From assembly GCA_010093705.1 (NCBI GenBank), contig MU006101.1:667673-731672 (forward strand): a stretch of 64,000 bases of DNA, in the 5' to 3' direction. The position numbers were made by a program, and so were the translations under genes. The notes below the pieces were generated by a model. The model was not told the origin of the DNA, made no database searches, and saw only the letters and a list, made by a program, of their open reading frames with translations. Source of the DNA: Patellaria atrata CBS 101060. Lineage: Eukaryota > Ascomycota > Dothideomycetes > Patellariales > Patellariaceae. This document shows, piece by piece, positions 33,003 through 44,163 of the stretch (the first letter of the stretch is position 1; each line of letters begins with the position of its first letter).

Positions 33003-35484
33003 ATGGAGAAAGAAGCTCCTGACCCCAGGATCTTCAAGAGCTGGGAGGATGCCTTCCAATATCCTATACCGGTTGTTCGTAAATTGGAACAACAGCTGCG
33101 GTTTAACGTCGACGATAGCCGAGAAAAACTTAGGACATTGGTCGGGTATGAAAGAGATGTACATATATAATATACATAAGGGGAAGCTGATAATCTATCT
33201 GTAGGGCGAGCTATCGAGATCTTCTGGGAACCGCCGAACGGATAATTGACATGGATGAGAATATGGAACAAATGGAAGAAACAATAAGTACGATAGGACA
33301 AAAATGTAACTCAAGAGCAATTGAGAAAATATTCAGTAACTACGTGAAGCTCGAAGATCATAATAGAAAACAGAGTGCGTTCAGTGTACTATCGATCTTG
33401 ATATGGACCTCAGCTGATATGCCTGTAAAGACCAACAGCATTATAGTTATGCTGCTCAACTTGCTGTTCTACAAAGTTGCCCCGGCGTCATATCTCGCTT
33501 GCTAAAATCAACCTCTTCCCTGTTGCTTGCTGCTAAGGTTCTTGTATTGTCTCGTCTGTTGCACAAAACTCTATCCCAAGACTCTGCCCTACCGCTGCTT
33601 GAGACCCTACGGAATAGGCTGGCTTCATTAAGGCAAAAACTCCTAAGTTACATCGACAAACAGTTCTCAACCCTAGAAATTGATGTTCCAGCTTTGATTG
33701 AAGCTATGTGTGCGTTCTCATTAGCGACTAGCTCCACCCCCACGGATGTTCTTAGACACTTCCACCATGTTCGGATTGAAGCAATATCAACCCGCCTCGA
33801 ATATTCTTCGCAAAGAGAGCAAAGCATACTAAAATCTCTCAAGCTCTACACACGAACGCTCCACGATACTCAAGCAATATTTCCAAAGAGACTTGCCGAA
33901 TCACTCTCTCGGTTGAAGTCGTATCCTCTCCTGAAGGACAAAGATGTGAACTCAGTAATCGAGTTGAAACTTGATATTCATGAACGCTGGATTGCTGATG
34001 AAGTCCGCAACTTCACTCCTTACCTACGTCATGACGAGCTCAATAGAACGGAAACTGAGAAACTGCTTCGAACCTGGGCGAAGCGAGCTCTTGGCACCGT
34101 CCTTTCTGGTATGAAAACCCTGATTGATCAAGAGGGAGATGTGAAGAGTCTAGTTGATTTAAGAAGAAATGTGCTTGAGACATGGCTTTCATCCACCGGT
34201 AGAGCTCCTGGACAGGACTCCTCTCGTGTTCTGGATGACATACGAGGGACGATGCTGGAACGACTAAAAGGATTGATACAGCACCGTGCAAAGGAATTCG
34301 ATACCTTGCACGTACAAGTCTCACGGATACTTGATCGATGGTCCAAATCTCGTGAATCAGAGGTATCGCTTTGGGATGACTCAATGATTAATATGGATAT
34401 TGGCAACGGCGCATCTAAATTCAAGGAGACGATATTGGCTCGTAGTCATGGGCGTGCTCAATCCGTTAATTATCTGATTTCTCATTACGATGAGTGGGCT
34501 CGTTCGATAGCAGAGGTTCAAAAAGCTATCAAGTCTATGAAGGACACAAGGTGGGACGACGACTTCGATGAGGAGGATAGTGATGATGACGAGCTCGGGC
34601 TCGACTCTAAACAGACACTCTTGAGCGAGAACGATCCTCGAGACCTTGAAGAAGCATTAGCAGAATCCTTATTTACTAATCTTAAGGATACTGGGAGGAG
34701 GCTCGAAGAACTGGCAACTACTATTGTAAAAGATGACAGCGCTGACTCGGCAGGAAAAGCTGTCTTCTTTATCCGGGTATTGAGAGAGGTCACACAACGA
34801 CTACCGAAGCTCGACGCGAAGAAGTCCTCCATAAACAGTCCTCAGTTCTTTTCCACTGCATCTACGGAACCTCTCTTCTCTATTCTGAGCTCTCGGGTAT
34901 CAAAAACACCACTACATTCTTACGCAATGTCTATCAAAAAGAGCGTAAATTCAAAGCGCGTTGTTGCACGTACGCTATGGGAAGGAAATCCACAGCTACC
35001 CGTTCAACCATCTCCAAGAGCTTTCAAATATCTCCATGCTTTAACTCGGGATATGACATCTGTAGGTCCTGATGTTTGGTCTCCAGGTGCTAAACGAGTT
35101 CTGAAGAAAACTGTAGCGGAAGATATGGCTCGTTTGATTGAGGAGATGGTTACCCTAGTCGATGAGGATGAAGTGAAGGATGACCGGAAAACCCAAGTCG
35201 ACGGTGGTGACATTCCAGATGGAGCTAATGATCATAAAGTGAAAGAAATGGATTCGACAATCCTTCGAGCAGAGAAAATCACCCAGATTTTGTATGACAC
35301 ACTATATCTCCGGAAAGTATTCGCTATGCCTAAAGGCGCGGTGGAAAAAAAGGACTCGATTGAACTAGCTGTACAACTTGGAAAACAAAAGGCGAGTCTG
35401 GATGATGCCGCTATGGAACGGTTGAATAAGTCGGCGAATGATTACTGGAAGCGTACATATCTACTATTCGCGATTTTAGCATAG
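33003..35484 (+). CDS. cog1: Conserved oligomeric Golgi complex subunit 1
   Basis: Subunit of the COG tether that captures intra-Golgi retrograde vesicles. Three exons: 33003-33145, 33205-about 33374 and about 33431-35484 (about 788 residues). FKSWEDAFQYPIPVVRKLE then, over intron 1, ASYRDLLGTAERIIDMDENM is the N-terminal COG1 coiled coil; LAVLQSCPGVISRLL and LVLSRLLHKTLSQD follow in the helical-bundle region. A conserved acidic stretch (DDDFDEEDSDDDELGLD) lies at about 455. The second intron can be placed two ways: donor 33375 with acceptor 33430, or donor 33386 with acceptor 33438. Both keep frame and differ by a few residues. It converges on the MDR gene. Confidence 0.88.
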
Positions 35485-36015
35485 TACAGTCCGTATTCTA
35501 ATATTATTTCCCTGTACTACTACCAACTTTATTCTGCTTTGAGTCCAACTTCAAAATTGAATAAGAGCCACACTTGTACTTCACCGATTTCTTCAAGTAT
35601 CTGGGACCCTGTACGACGTGCTTCGACACAACCAGTCGTGAGACTTTTGAAAGACTAGAACAATTTCATACCACAGTTCAATGGTTCCGTACAATTGGCG
35701 CATCGCGCGACTATAACCGTTCCACTTTACAGTCCTACTATTACTGTTTTGCGGTATCATGCTCAAACGTTTCTATAACGTTTGTCTAAGTTCCTTGCAA
35801 AAGCCTTGATATTATTGGACTTCCTATTAATCCCGCGACTTTGGTAAGCCATACCGCACCCGGTCGAGGCGCTCACGTAGCATTAGAAGAACCATCGGTA
35901 GCCCGAAAGCCCTCGGGACTCTATTTCGAAAGCAATAACATTTTACTCTCATCTATTAAGTCGCTCAACACACCGACTAACTAAACCCTCTTTGTTACTT
36001 CTCCAATCCCCGGCA
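35485..36015. other. Convergent intergenic region COG1/MDR
   Basis: 531 bp between two 3' ends. Nothing specific is recognised. Confidence 0.4.
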
Positions 36016-37115
36016 TCACTCCCAAGGATAAACCACCAACTTCCGCCCACTGACCCCAAGCACCTTCTCAAGCGCCGTCTGCATGGCTCCCAACCCTCCA
36101 TTCACCTTCTCACTCCTAGTAGGAACAACCTTCCCCTCATTTAGTGCCCAAGGGATATACGTTCCGAATACCCATTCTCTAAGCTCCTCATTCTGATCTA
36201 ACAAGATCGAATACGGGTGAAACACCACCTTCACGCTTTCCGGCGGCTGGTACGCCCGCGGTCCCATGGGCGGGAGCACGGTGGAGTACTCTCCGCCTCC
36301 GCTTCTGTCCAACAGGGTACTGAGGACCTCCGCAGCCGCGCCCGCACCGACAGCGTCGAAGAAACCGATATACGGCCCGTGGGACTCGAGCTCCGCGACG
36401 ATGGCCTCGGTTCCCTGCGTGTGGTCGACAATGTGCACGGGACCCATAGAGGCCACGAAATCCTTGTTCTGAGGGGAGGACGTGGTCACGACCTCATACC
36501 CCGCGTCGGTGGCGTATTTGACCGCGAACCCGCCGACGCTGCTCGAGCCGCCGTAGATCAACACCTTCCCTTCCTTCTTCTCCGCCTTCTCCCCGCTCGT
36601 CGGCGCGCGCGCGAGCCCGAGCGTGATGTTCAGGGCTGTGATTGCCGTGACGAGGTTCGTGATGACGATGGCACCATCCGAGGCGCTGGTTTCGGGGAAC
36701 AGCTTGAATGCGCTTCGGGGATCCGCGAGGGCGTACTTTTGGAATCCGCCGTAGCGCGGGTCGCCGATGTGGCTGGGCGTGCTGGCTGCGATGCGGTCCC
36801 CGGGGGCGAAGTTGGTGATATCTGAGCCGACGGCTTCGACGGTGCCGGCGAAGGACATGCCTAGGATGGTGGGGAAGTTTAGGGGACGGATTGGGAAGCT
36901 GGGGACGTGTTAGTTTGTGGGAGCTGGTGGAAGGGGGAAGGGGAGGTGTTTGAGGAGGGATGGGAGACTTACCGGGCCTGTTTCCCCTCGAGAGGGTTGA
37001 TGCCGATGACTTCATTCTTGACGAGAATCTCGTTGGGGCCGGGGGTGTATTTCTCGGCTGGGGCGACTCGGAGAGGTGTGTTAAGGGCGTCAATCCAAGC
37101 TGCTTCGTTGGCCAT
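36016..37115 (-). CDS. Zinc-type MDR oxidoreductase (alcohol dehydrogenase / enoyl reductase-like)
   Basis: 341 residues from exons 36973-37115 and 36016-36898. Medium-chain dehydrogenase/reductase fold: a GroES-like N-terminus (EILVKNEVIGINPLEGKQA, then FPTILGMSFAGTVEAVG and FAPGDRIA) and an NADPH-binding half (VLIYGGSSSVGGFAVKYATD). The structural and catalytic zinc cysteines of classical alcohol dehydrogenases are absent, so it is nearer the quinone reductase / trans-enoyl reductase (ToxD-like) group, which often reduces C=C bonds in secondary metabolism. No synthase gene is nearby. Third positions are strongly G+C-rich through 36230-36850. A typical stand-alone accessory enzyme; its substrate is unknown. 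Confidence 0.85.
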
Positions 37116-37761
37116 GGCGATCCGAAGACGGAAGGAGTAATTGGAAAAGTCTTTATTAGGGATTCTAAGGTTTGGGAGAGTAAATGATGTGTGTTCGTAA
37201 ATTTGTAGGTATGTTGGTTTGTATCAGAAGCATTGAGGTTCTTGCTGTCCTTCTTCTACTCGGGGTGACGCTGTCTTTATATCTGTCCACGATAACCCCT
37301 TTGGTAGACATTGCTATTACCTGAAGAATCACCTCATGCATCCCTCCATGGGTAGGATGTAGTTCGTCATACATTTCCAGGTAGACAATTCACGTAAGCT
37401 CGTGCCATTTGAATCGCCGACGGATAGAATTCTTATTCAGTTCGTAGAATAATCCCTATTGTGCGTCGTGCGATGTTGGAGTTGAAATGTGCACTACCTA
37501 ATGCGGTAAGGCGTTATTCGGGGTCGCTCGGTCTCTAGCGGACTTATCGTTTTGCCGATGCTTACGCAAAATTCAGCGAAATTCCGCGACTATGCTATTT
37601 CTATTTAACAAAGTGTTCGTGGGCGATTCACTTATGTCCGAGATGGTTTTGGGGAGCTGAATAAAATGCATTCAAAGTGTAAGACCATGAACACACTGTA
37701 ATATTGCAAATTCTCTGTTTATGCTTATTCTTATCTTTGAAATTGGTATTGAGAGAGCATT
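37116..37761. other. Intergenic region MFS gene to MDR gene
   Basis: 646 bp. It holds the MDR promoter and the MFS 3' flank, with nothing specific recognised. Confidence 0.4.
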
Positions 37762-39563
37762 TCAGGAATCAGCAAGTTCAGTCTCTGGCTGCGCATCCCT
37801 TTGCCTTGTCTTTTTACGTGCATCCACCTTATCGCGCCACGATCGTCCGTATATTGTCGTAATATAGACTCCTACTGTCCCTACGACGAGAAAGATAGCG
37901 GATATCGTTGAGAACCAACCCACACCTATGCTCTCAATAGCCGGAAGACATACTGCTGTCCCCAGGGCTCCGAAGAAGTATCGAACCATATAGTTACCAG
38001 CTGATTGCCGTTAGTCATGAGAGAAGAGACAATTTTCCAGTGCTAGGACATTTTGATCCTTAACACTGGAATGCTAAATAACAACTTACCAACAACTTCA
38101 GCCGACCGATGTTGCATGACGTCTAAACAGTACGTGTTTAAACTTGGGAAGCAGAAAAGCTGTGCGACACCTTGTAGGAACATTACGATGACAGGTAGAG
38201 GTATATCTCCCCTTCTTTTCTCGATACTCCAGCCGTATACGAGCATGCATCCAGGAATCACAACACCCATGGCGATTAAAGCACTTCGAAGTCGGTCTTC
38301 AGGAACTCGTTCGCCGCGTTTTCGGATCCATCTCTTAACAATGTGGTCGGCCCAGCGCCCACCAAAGAAAGTACCTAGTAGGTAGCCACATCCTGGTGCG
38401 ATGTAAAACAATCCCGATTGTAGAGGGGTTGTTAAATTGAACCGGGGATTTAGAACATAGCGAATCGGGGTTAGCAGAGAGTACATATTCCAAACCAGTG
38501 AGGAAGATGCTAGCCCCTGTGTACAGTCGAAACTAGATTAAAAAGCGTTTCCTATATAAAATCTTGGTGGAAGATACTTACCACGGTTAAGAGATTTGGA
38601 TATCGATACAAACGGACGACACGGGAGGGATTAGTCCATCCCCACAATTTCCTACTCTTTTCTTTCCTTGACAGGTCTTCAAGCTCCTCTGCACGTCTAT
38701 AATGAATGGTTTCCGGTAACAGAAATACAACAAGGAGAGTACCAAACCCTCCTAAGGCAGTCTGTAACCAGAATATATCGCGCCAGGTCTTAAAGGTAAC
38801 AATGATACCGCCCACGAATGGACCGAAAGCTGGGCCAATCAGAGTCCCACTCAGGAACCAGCCAAGTGCAGTAGCACGTTCAGTCTGAGAAGGAACATCA
38901 ATAATTGGAAATTCGCGTTAAGAGAATATTGTTGCGTACGGGTTTGAATATATCACCAATACAACTTGAGCCGAGAATCAAGAACGAGGTGCCTTGCCAT
39001 GCGGTCAACATTCGAAAAATGAAGAATGAAGCAACATTTGGGGCTAGAGCAGTGCCTACTGAGAAAGCAGTAAATAGGGCAGCACTCCATATACAGTTCT
39101 AAATAGCCGGATTAGCTATTGACTCTCAATGGAGATAAATGTAACATACCCATCTCCGTCCGAAAACTGAACCCATCGGGCCCCAAAATGTGGGACTAAG
39201 TCCCATAAAAACGAGATATAAACCATTGCTCAAGTTAATGATACTACCACTTGTAGAATAAGTTGCAGCGACTTCGGGTACGGCAGAGAGCACTGTAGTA
39301 GAGGATATTGGTGCTAAGAAACCACAAAAGGCTAAGACAGCAGTAATGATGTTCTTTCTGCTCCTTGGAAACTTGTCGTATACCTCATCGCCAACCTGTA
39401 CATTAGTTGTAACTTGATGCACCTCGTGGTTGCTGTCGTGACTTAGCGTCCTGCTGAGGCGAATTGGCTCCTCGGCTTCAGTGGTAATCCTTGCCTCTTT
39501 TTCTGGATCTTCGACAGAAGAATTCGGAAGAGGCGAAGATAGAGAGATATTGGCATTTGCCAT
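37762..39563 (-). CDS. MFS drug:H+ antiporter (DHA1-type)
   Basis: 513 residues from five exons (39150-39563, 38940-39098, 38582-38884, 38090-38516, 37762-38000), all GT-AG. Plasma-membrane exporter with about 12 membrane segments. A 75-residue cytosolic N-terminus precedes the first (ITAVLAFCGFLAPISSTTVL). LSAVPEVAATYSTSGSIINL and WGPMGSVFGRRW are typical of the Qdr/Aqr-type DHA1 group, as is ERATALGWFLSGTLIGPAFGP, the drug-antiporter motif C region in segment 5. A charged central loop (EELEDLSRKEKSRKLWGW) separates the halves. Probable role: export of weak acids, drugs or small metabolites. A 13-bp-arm inverted repeat sits about 445 bp upstream of the start. Confidence 0.9.
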
Positions 39564-40428
39564 AACAGACTATAGATGACATTGACTAGAATGTATATAC
39601 AGAGGAAAGGAAGCAAAGGTCGGCATGAGCGTAAAAGATATCATTCTTGATATGAATTAGAAAGGGGAATGCTGAAGTATAGGTGAGTCAGTAGACGAAT
39701 GCGTAGTAAAATCCTCACCCTGGCTATTTTCTATGTGCTCAATATCAATTGGCTGAATATAATAGCGTCCTAGAGATGGTGGCTATCTATCCCCGAAAGT
39801 GGAGGAGCCGAAGGCTATTATTTGCCGTTAGATCGCTGGAAGAGCGGCATTATTCCCGAAATTTTTTCAAGGCGATAACTTCATACTGTAACAACTAGAG
39901 TCCTATTCCAGAATATCGAAAAAAAAAGATTGGTGTCTGGGTTTTTGAGGAAGTAAAATTGAGGGTTCTCAGCGGAATTATAATGCGAGCTCCTACTGGC
40001 GCGCGTAGTGATGCTGATTAGGGCTAATCACATCACGAAAGGTAGGTATGACACAAAAGCAACGTGATGGTTCTGATCGGACTAAACTTCAGATCGCCGC
40101 GAAGTCTCTATATAGATAAGGATCTGATATAGTTTTGTGCTGAAAAGCAATATGTACAATACAGCCGGTTTTGAGTGGTGAGTCGGAAAAGAAATCTTTT
40201 ACTGTATTCCCAAAAGAGCCACGCCCTTCTGTACGTTCTGCTAGAGGGCAGTTAATCCATCCCGTTAACCAAGTAGCTCATGTGCCCACTCTACGTATAG
40301 CCCTGCTCCTGACGCCCAAAAAACCTCCTCATTGAATCGTCATATTGCCTTCCGTAGATATGCCGCCCCGTTTATGCTGATGCCGAACGCCTTGTAAATG
40401 CACTTCGAACTTTTCTTCTTCCTTCCCT
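39564..40428. other. Promoter region of the MFS gene
   Basis: 865 bp between two minus-strand genes. It carries the inverted repeat at 40008-40036 (separate entry). No gene is seen. Confidence 0.45.
40008..40036. repeat. Inverted repeat with 13-bp arms, possible operator
   Basis: GTGATG and TGATTAG on the left pair with CTAATCA and CATCAC on the right, perfect except for one unpaired C at 40014 and a central GG. It lies alone in the MFS promoter. It could be a dimeric transcription-factor site or a cruciform. No known site of this length is recognised. Confidence 0.6.
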
Positions 40429-40956
40429 CTATAAACTGACCTGATCGATACTGATCCTATCGATACTCCTGGGTCTCTTGACCATACCAAGCTTGTAGTA
40501 TCTTTCTTCACCGGTTGCTGTTCTGCCTCCGATATACCACTTCTCAGCACCAATAACTTCCCGAAATCCCTCATTAGAGCTGTCAGAACCTCTTCGTTGT
40601 CTGCTTGAGGGAGAGCCTAGAGTGAACCCATTGGTGCCCGGAGAAGCAGGAGATTTGGAATATGGTGATGTCGAGTGTTGTCTAGCAGATTGAAATTGAC
40701 CAGTCATTTGCACAGCGGCCGTAGTGGCACCTGCGTTATGCTGACCGGATTTCGTTGTGATGTTGTGGGGGTTTGAGGTACTAGTCGTCGCAGTGGAGCT
40801 TTGAGTGTTTGCTGTCGATGCTGACGTCGTATATGAATGTGAGCTCTGCGCAGAGTTTACGGCTGTGGAAGGGCCAGTTGGTGAAGCTTTGGGCAGCGCA
40901 GATTGCGCTCTGAACGCGGCGAGGAAGTTGTACATGAAGGGTCTGTTGGTGGGCAT
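40429..40956 (-). CDS. Small conserved protein of unknown function
   Basis: 175 residues, single exon. A Ser/Thr/Ala-rich N-terminal two thirds (many TTSTSN/STATT runs) is followed by a sharply different C-terminus: SPASPGTNGFTLGSPSSRQR, then EGFREVIGAEKWYIGGRTAT and a final RYYKLGMVKRPRSIDRISID. I recall the same C-terminal block in unnamed proteins of many Pezizomycotina, which supports a real gene. No signal peptide or membrane segment is seen. The start MPTNRPFMYNFLAAFRAQ is well formed. Function unknown; the basic, phosphorylatable tail suggests a regulated binding peptide, but that is a guess. Confidence 0.74.
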   Translation of the reverse strand: MPTNRPFMYNFLAAFRAQSALPKASPTGPSTAVNSAQSSHSYTTSASTANTQSSTATTSTSNPHNITTKSGQHNAGATTAAVQMTGQFQSARQHSTSPYSKSPASPGTNGFTLGSPSSRQRRGSDSSNEGFREVIGAEKWYIGGRTATGEERYYKLGMVKRPRSIDRISIDQVSL

Positions 40957-43900
40957 GATAACGCGAGAATGAGAGAGTGAGCTCTCGCAAAGACTCCAGG
41001 TAGGGACAGGGAAAGCTTTATGTCTCTTTACTACAGCTTCATCCCCCAGTAGGACCAGGTCAAAGAGGCGTTCATGCAGGATGAGTATTAGGCGACAACA
41101 GCGGTGACTGGATCAAAAGTCCGTGCCGTGCGAGTGTCAAGTCCGTATGATTGCAGAAAACGGTTACACGAAAGGGGTTCTGTCGAAGGAAATTTCTTTC
41201 TATGTGAGAAAGGATCTGACTGTGCAGCGGGACGTTCCACGAGGTCTGTAGAGGATTCTTGTACTGTGATGGGCAGTTCACCAAAGTTGGCCCAAGTTGG
41301 CCCAACCTGGATGACGAAAAGATTTCGGCTACGCGGCGATTGGTCAGACACCGCCGAGGTTCCAAAAGAAACGGTTTACCGACTCAGGACGAACAATCAA
41401 CCTTAAGAGTTACAGCAAGCAAAAGAAACAATTTCGCAAGGAGGGAAGATATGGATGTGATTAAGGTATTTAAGATAAGAAAATCCGGGGAAGTGGACCA
41501 CGGCTAACAGTGTACTGAGAGAGTCTACAGTGTGTCTGCAACATGCGATCATGCCAGGGCGCCATCGTCGAACCCCTCAACGCTGCAGCCTATGAAGAAT
41601 CTCACGATGTCATGGAAAGCATGTGAGAATTAAGGGCATAATTACCTTAGTTCTAGTTGACATGCATCTTATCTGAAGCGGACCTCGCTCGCAAGGTCGC
41701 CTAGCAAAGCCCCATCTCTCAATCATGTCATTGTCACTCTTTCGCATCGTTCGCAGAGTCTTGTAAAAAGCAAAAACGGGTCTACGGAGATGCATCCCAC
41801 CAGACTCATGAAGAGGAGGAGGCCTGCAGAGTAGCCAATAACGATTTGTCTCTTGGACCATTCCCCTCGAGCTCTTGGGACTAATATGTTGAAGACTTGT
41901 ACAGAGTACATTATAATGGAAAACTCCTCTCTTCTCCTTGACCTCTGTCGAGTTTGGTAAAGAATTCATGCTGGTCAGTATCGTGCTTTTCGACTTTTAA
42001 ACTGGAAACCATCACGCCGTTTGATGGGGCCTTTCCTCAGATTCGCCTTGATAGAACCAATGAGAGAGAGGGTAACTACGGTAGCTGTGCCAGGCAACAA
42101 GAATATGTGTTCATAGTGGAAGCCGGCCTGTGAGCGATCCTTCCGTCTGCTTCCCACGATCCATAAAATATTATTACTTTGGGTGAAGTCCTTTATCTTG
42201 AATGTTTCTTTAGCTAATAATACAGAATCTCTCCTGCTGCCGCGGTAGTATCTGTACTGTTTTATGCCAAGGTTTTGGACATGGCTCGTGGCAAGTGATC
42301 CCTAGAGAGAAACCGAACTTTCAATCCAAAAATTTTATATCGCACATGGATCTGCGAGATTATTGACCGCGATATCAGATAACCGTGTTTCACCACTCCT
42401 TGATCAACTGGGGAGCAAAGGACCAAAAAAAATCATGCGTTTAAGAACACACATTGATATATGAGTTTATGCCAAGATTTCGTAAGCCGAAACTGAACTT
42501 GCTCGCATATCGATCTTCTAGCTTTTTTAACCCTTAAGATACTTTCTTGGGAGGTTTTGATAGATATTATGTATATGGTAAAGTTTTCAAGGTAGGGACC
42601 TGGTCGGTGTCCAGCACAGAAGTTGAATAAGCACACATTGCACATTTAGGGTAGAACCAACCTACCGTAACCTAACCTTACAGGGAGCCATCCCTACCGT
42701 GGCACGGTTTGTACTTCCAAACTCTAACAATACATCATCTCTAACTTTGCTGTCTTCAATAATCAACTTAGGATGTATTCCATTAGACTTATCATTCTGA
42801 CACGTGTGGTAACACTGAAAGATAGAACAGGCTATATATGTCGGCGTCCTTTTCGAACGCGGCCCGCCGAAAGTCACCTCCCTCTAAACTTACACCTGCC
42901 CCACGGTCCATAGGTACCTACAAAGTAATGTATAGGCCAGGAACCTGAGATTTGATAGATGATAAACTTTGATAGCTAAGTTAATCCTACATATTTTTCC
43001 CGATATAGTGTCCTCTCCCAATACAAAGTATAATAGGTTCCCAGACGCTATGGGAATGATATACAGATAGCTAACAGGCTGGCAACGTACTGGTCCAACA
43101 TGCTCGTTGTAGATCCTCTCATGACATATATCAGAAACTTGGAAATTCTTTCCACTGTGGTACAAAATATCCCTCTTAGACAGGATGCAGAATCCCGTAC
43201 CGTTAATGACCATCCCTTTGTCATGTCGTCAATGTTGTGGGTCTTCTATTCGAACAGTTTCCCACTCCTATTGATAACCGGTGTCACATATATGGAGAAT
43301 TCCTCAACTCTAGTTCTGATTATATCTGCTACATGCCGGATAGTCTCCATTGTGATTACGATGATAATGCCGCCGTACTTAAGGCGGGCCAGCAGATGTC
43401 CAATTGGAACTGGGATAAGATTTCAACACTTTGCCAAATAAACGAAAATCGGTTCCATTTACAGTGCTGACCAGTCTTCTGAAATATAGATCCACATTTG
43501 AAATGGTGCACTAAATATCTTGCTTATTCATCATATACGGGATTTTACTACGGTTTCTGAGCTGTGTATGGACTTTCGTATAGTAATGTGCATTTTGCAT
43601 TTCTTGTTGTTGTCTAGCTTTGATTGCTCAGCCTCGTTCGTGTGAATACTTGCATATCAAAAGTAATGGATTGTGACCTGGAATAGTGGCCCAAACTTCT
43701 TGTATTACATTGTTAAACGGCAGTCTACTTCATCGATGAAACTCAACTCCTCGGACTGGCTAACATAACCGGATAGCTACTTCTCCTAGTAATTTTCCGC
43801 TGGTGTTCCGACAGGTTTATCTCTTTTCATATCTCACTCGGTTGCAAACAAGACGGCATGCTACTTGGCTTGACTGCACTGTAACTTCGGAGCATATGTA

Positions 43901-44163
43901 GCTGAGATCAAAGCTATTCCTGTTTTGAACGTAGACTTATCGAAAATTTTGTAGTGGGGAAGATATATCAGTCTGTTCTTCCCGCTCTTTTCTTGGAAAA
44001 TTCTTCCGTCTGCTCGCTGTACGCTACATCTGCAAACGCGTCCTCATTCTCGTGATTTTTAACCAACGCGTCAACACCTCCGACTTCTACACAATTTTTT
44101 CTACTGGCATTCTACACAACAATAAACTCTCTTTGTTTATCTCAGTAGTGGGAACTAGGAAGC
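40957..44163. other. 3.2-kb gene-free stretch
   Basis: The longest gene-free block here. Open frames are short and lack family features. Minus frames near 41723-42157 contain two hydrophobic stretches and plus frames at 43100-43470 look hydrophobic, but no exon model holds. A short tandem GTTGGCCCAA lies near 41284. No transposon ends or coding domains are recognised. Together with the following pseudogene it forms a 12-kb region without an intact gene. Confidence 0.45.

Noticed and set aside
36217-36825. A 202-codon plus-strand frame
   Set aside because: Shadow of the MDR gene; Arg/Asp-rich composition typical of antisense to G+C-rich coding sequence.
41723-42157. A small membrane-protein gene on the minus strand
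   Set aside because: Two hydrophobic frames exist, but no splice sites join them convincingly and no family is recognised.
43100-43470. A small secreted or membrane protein on the plus strand
   Set aside because: Overlapping short frames, no clear start, signal peptide or family pattern.
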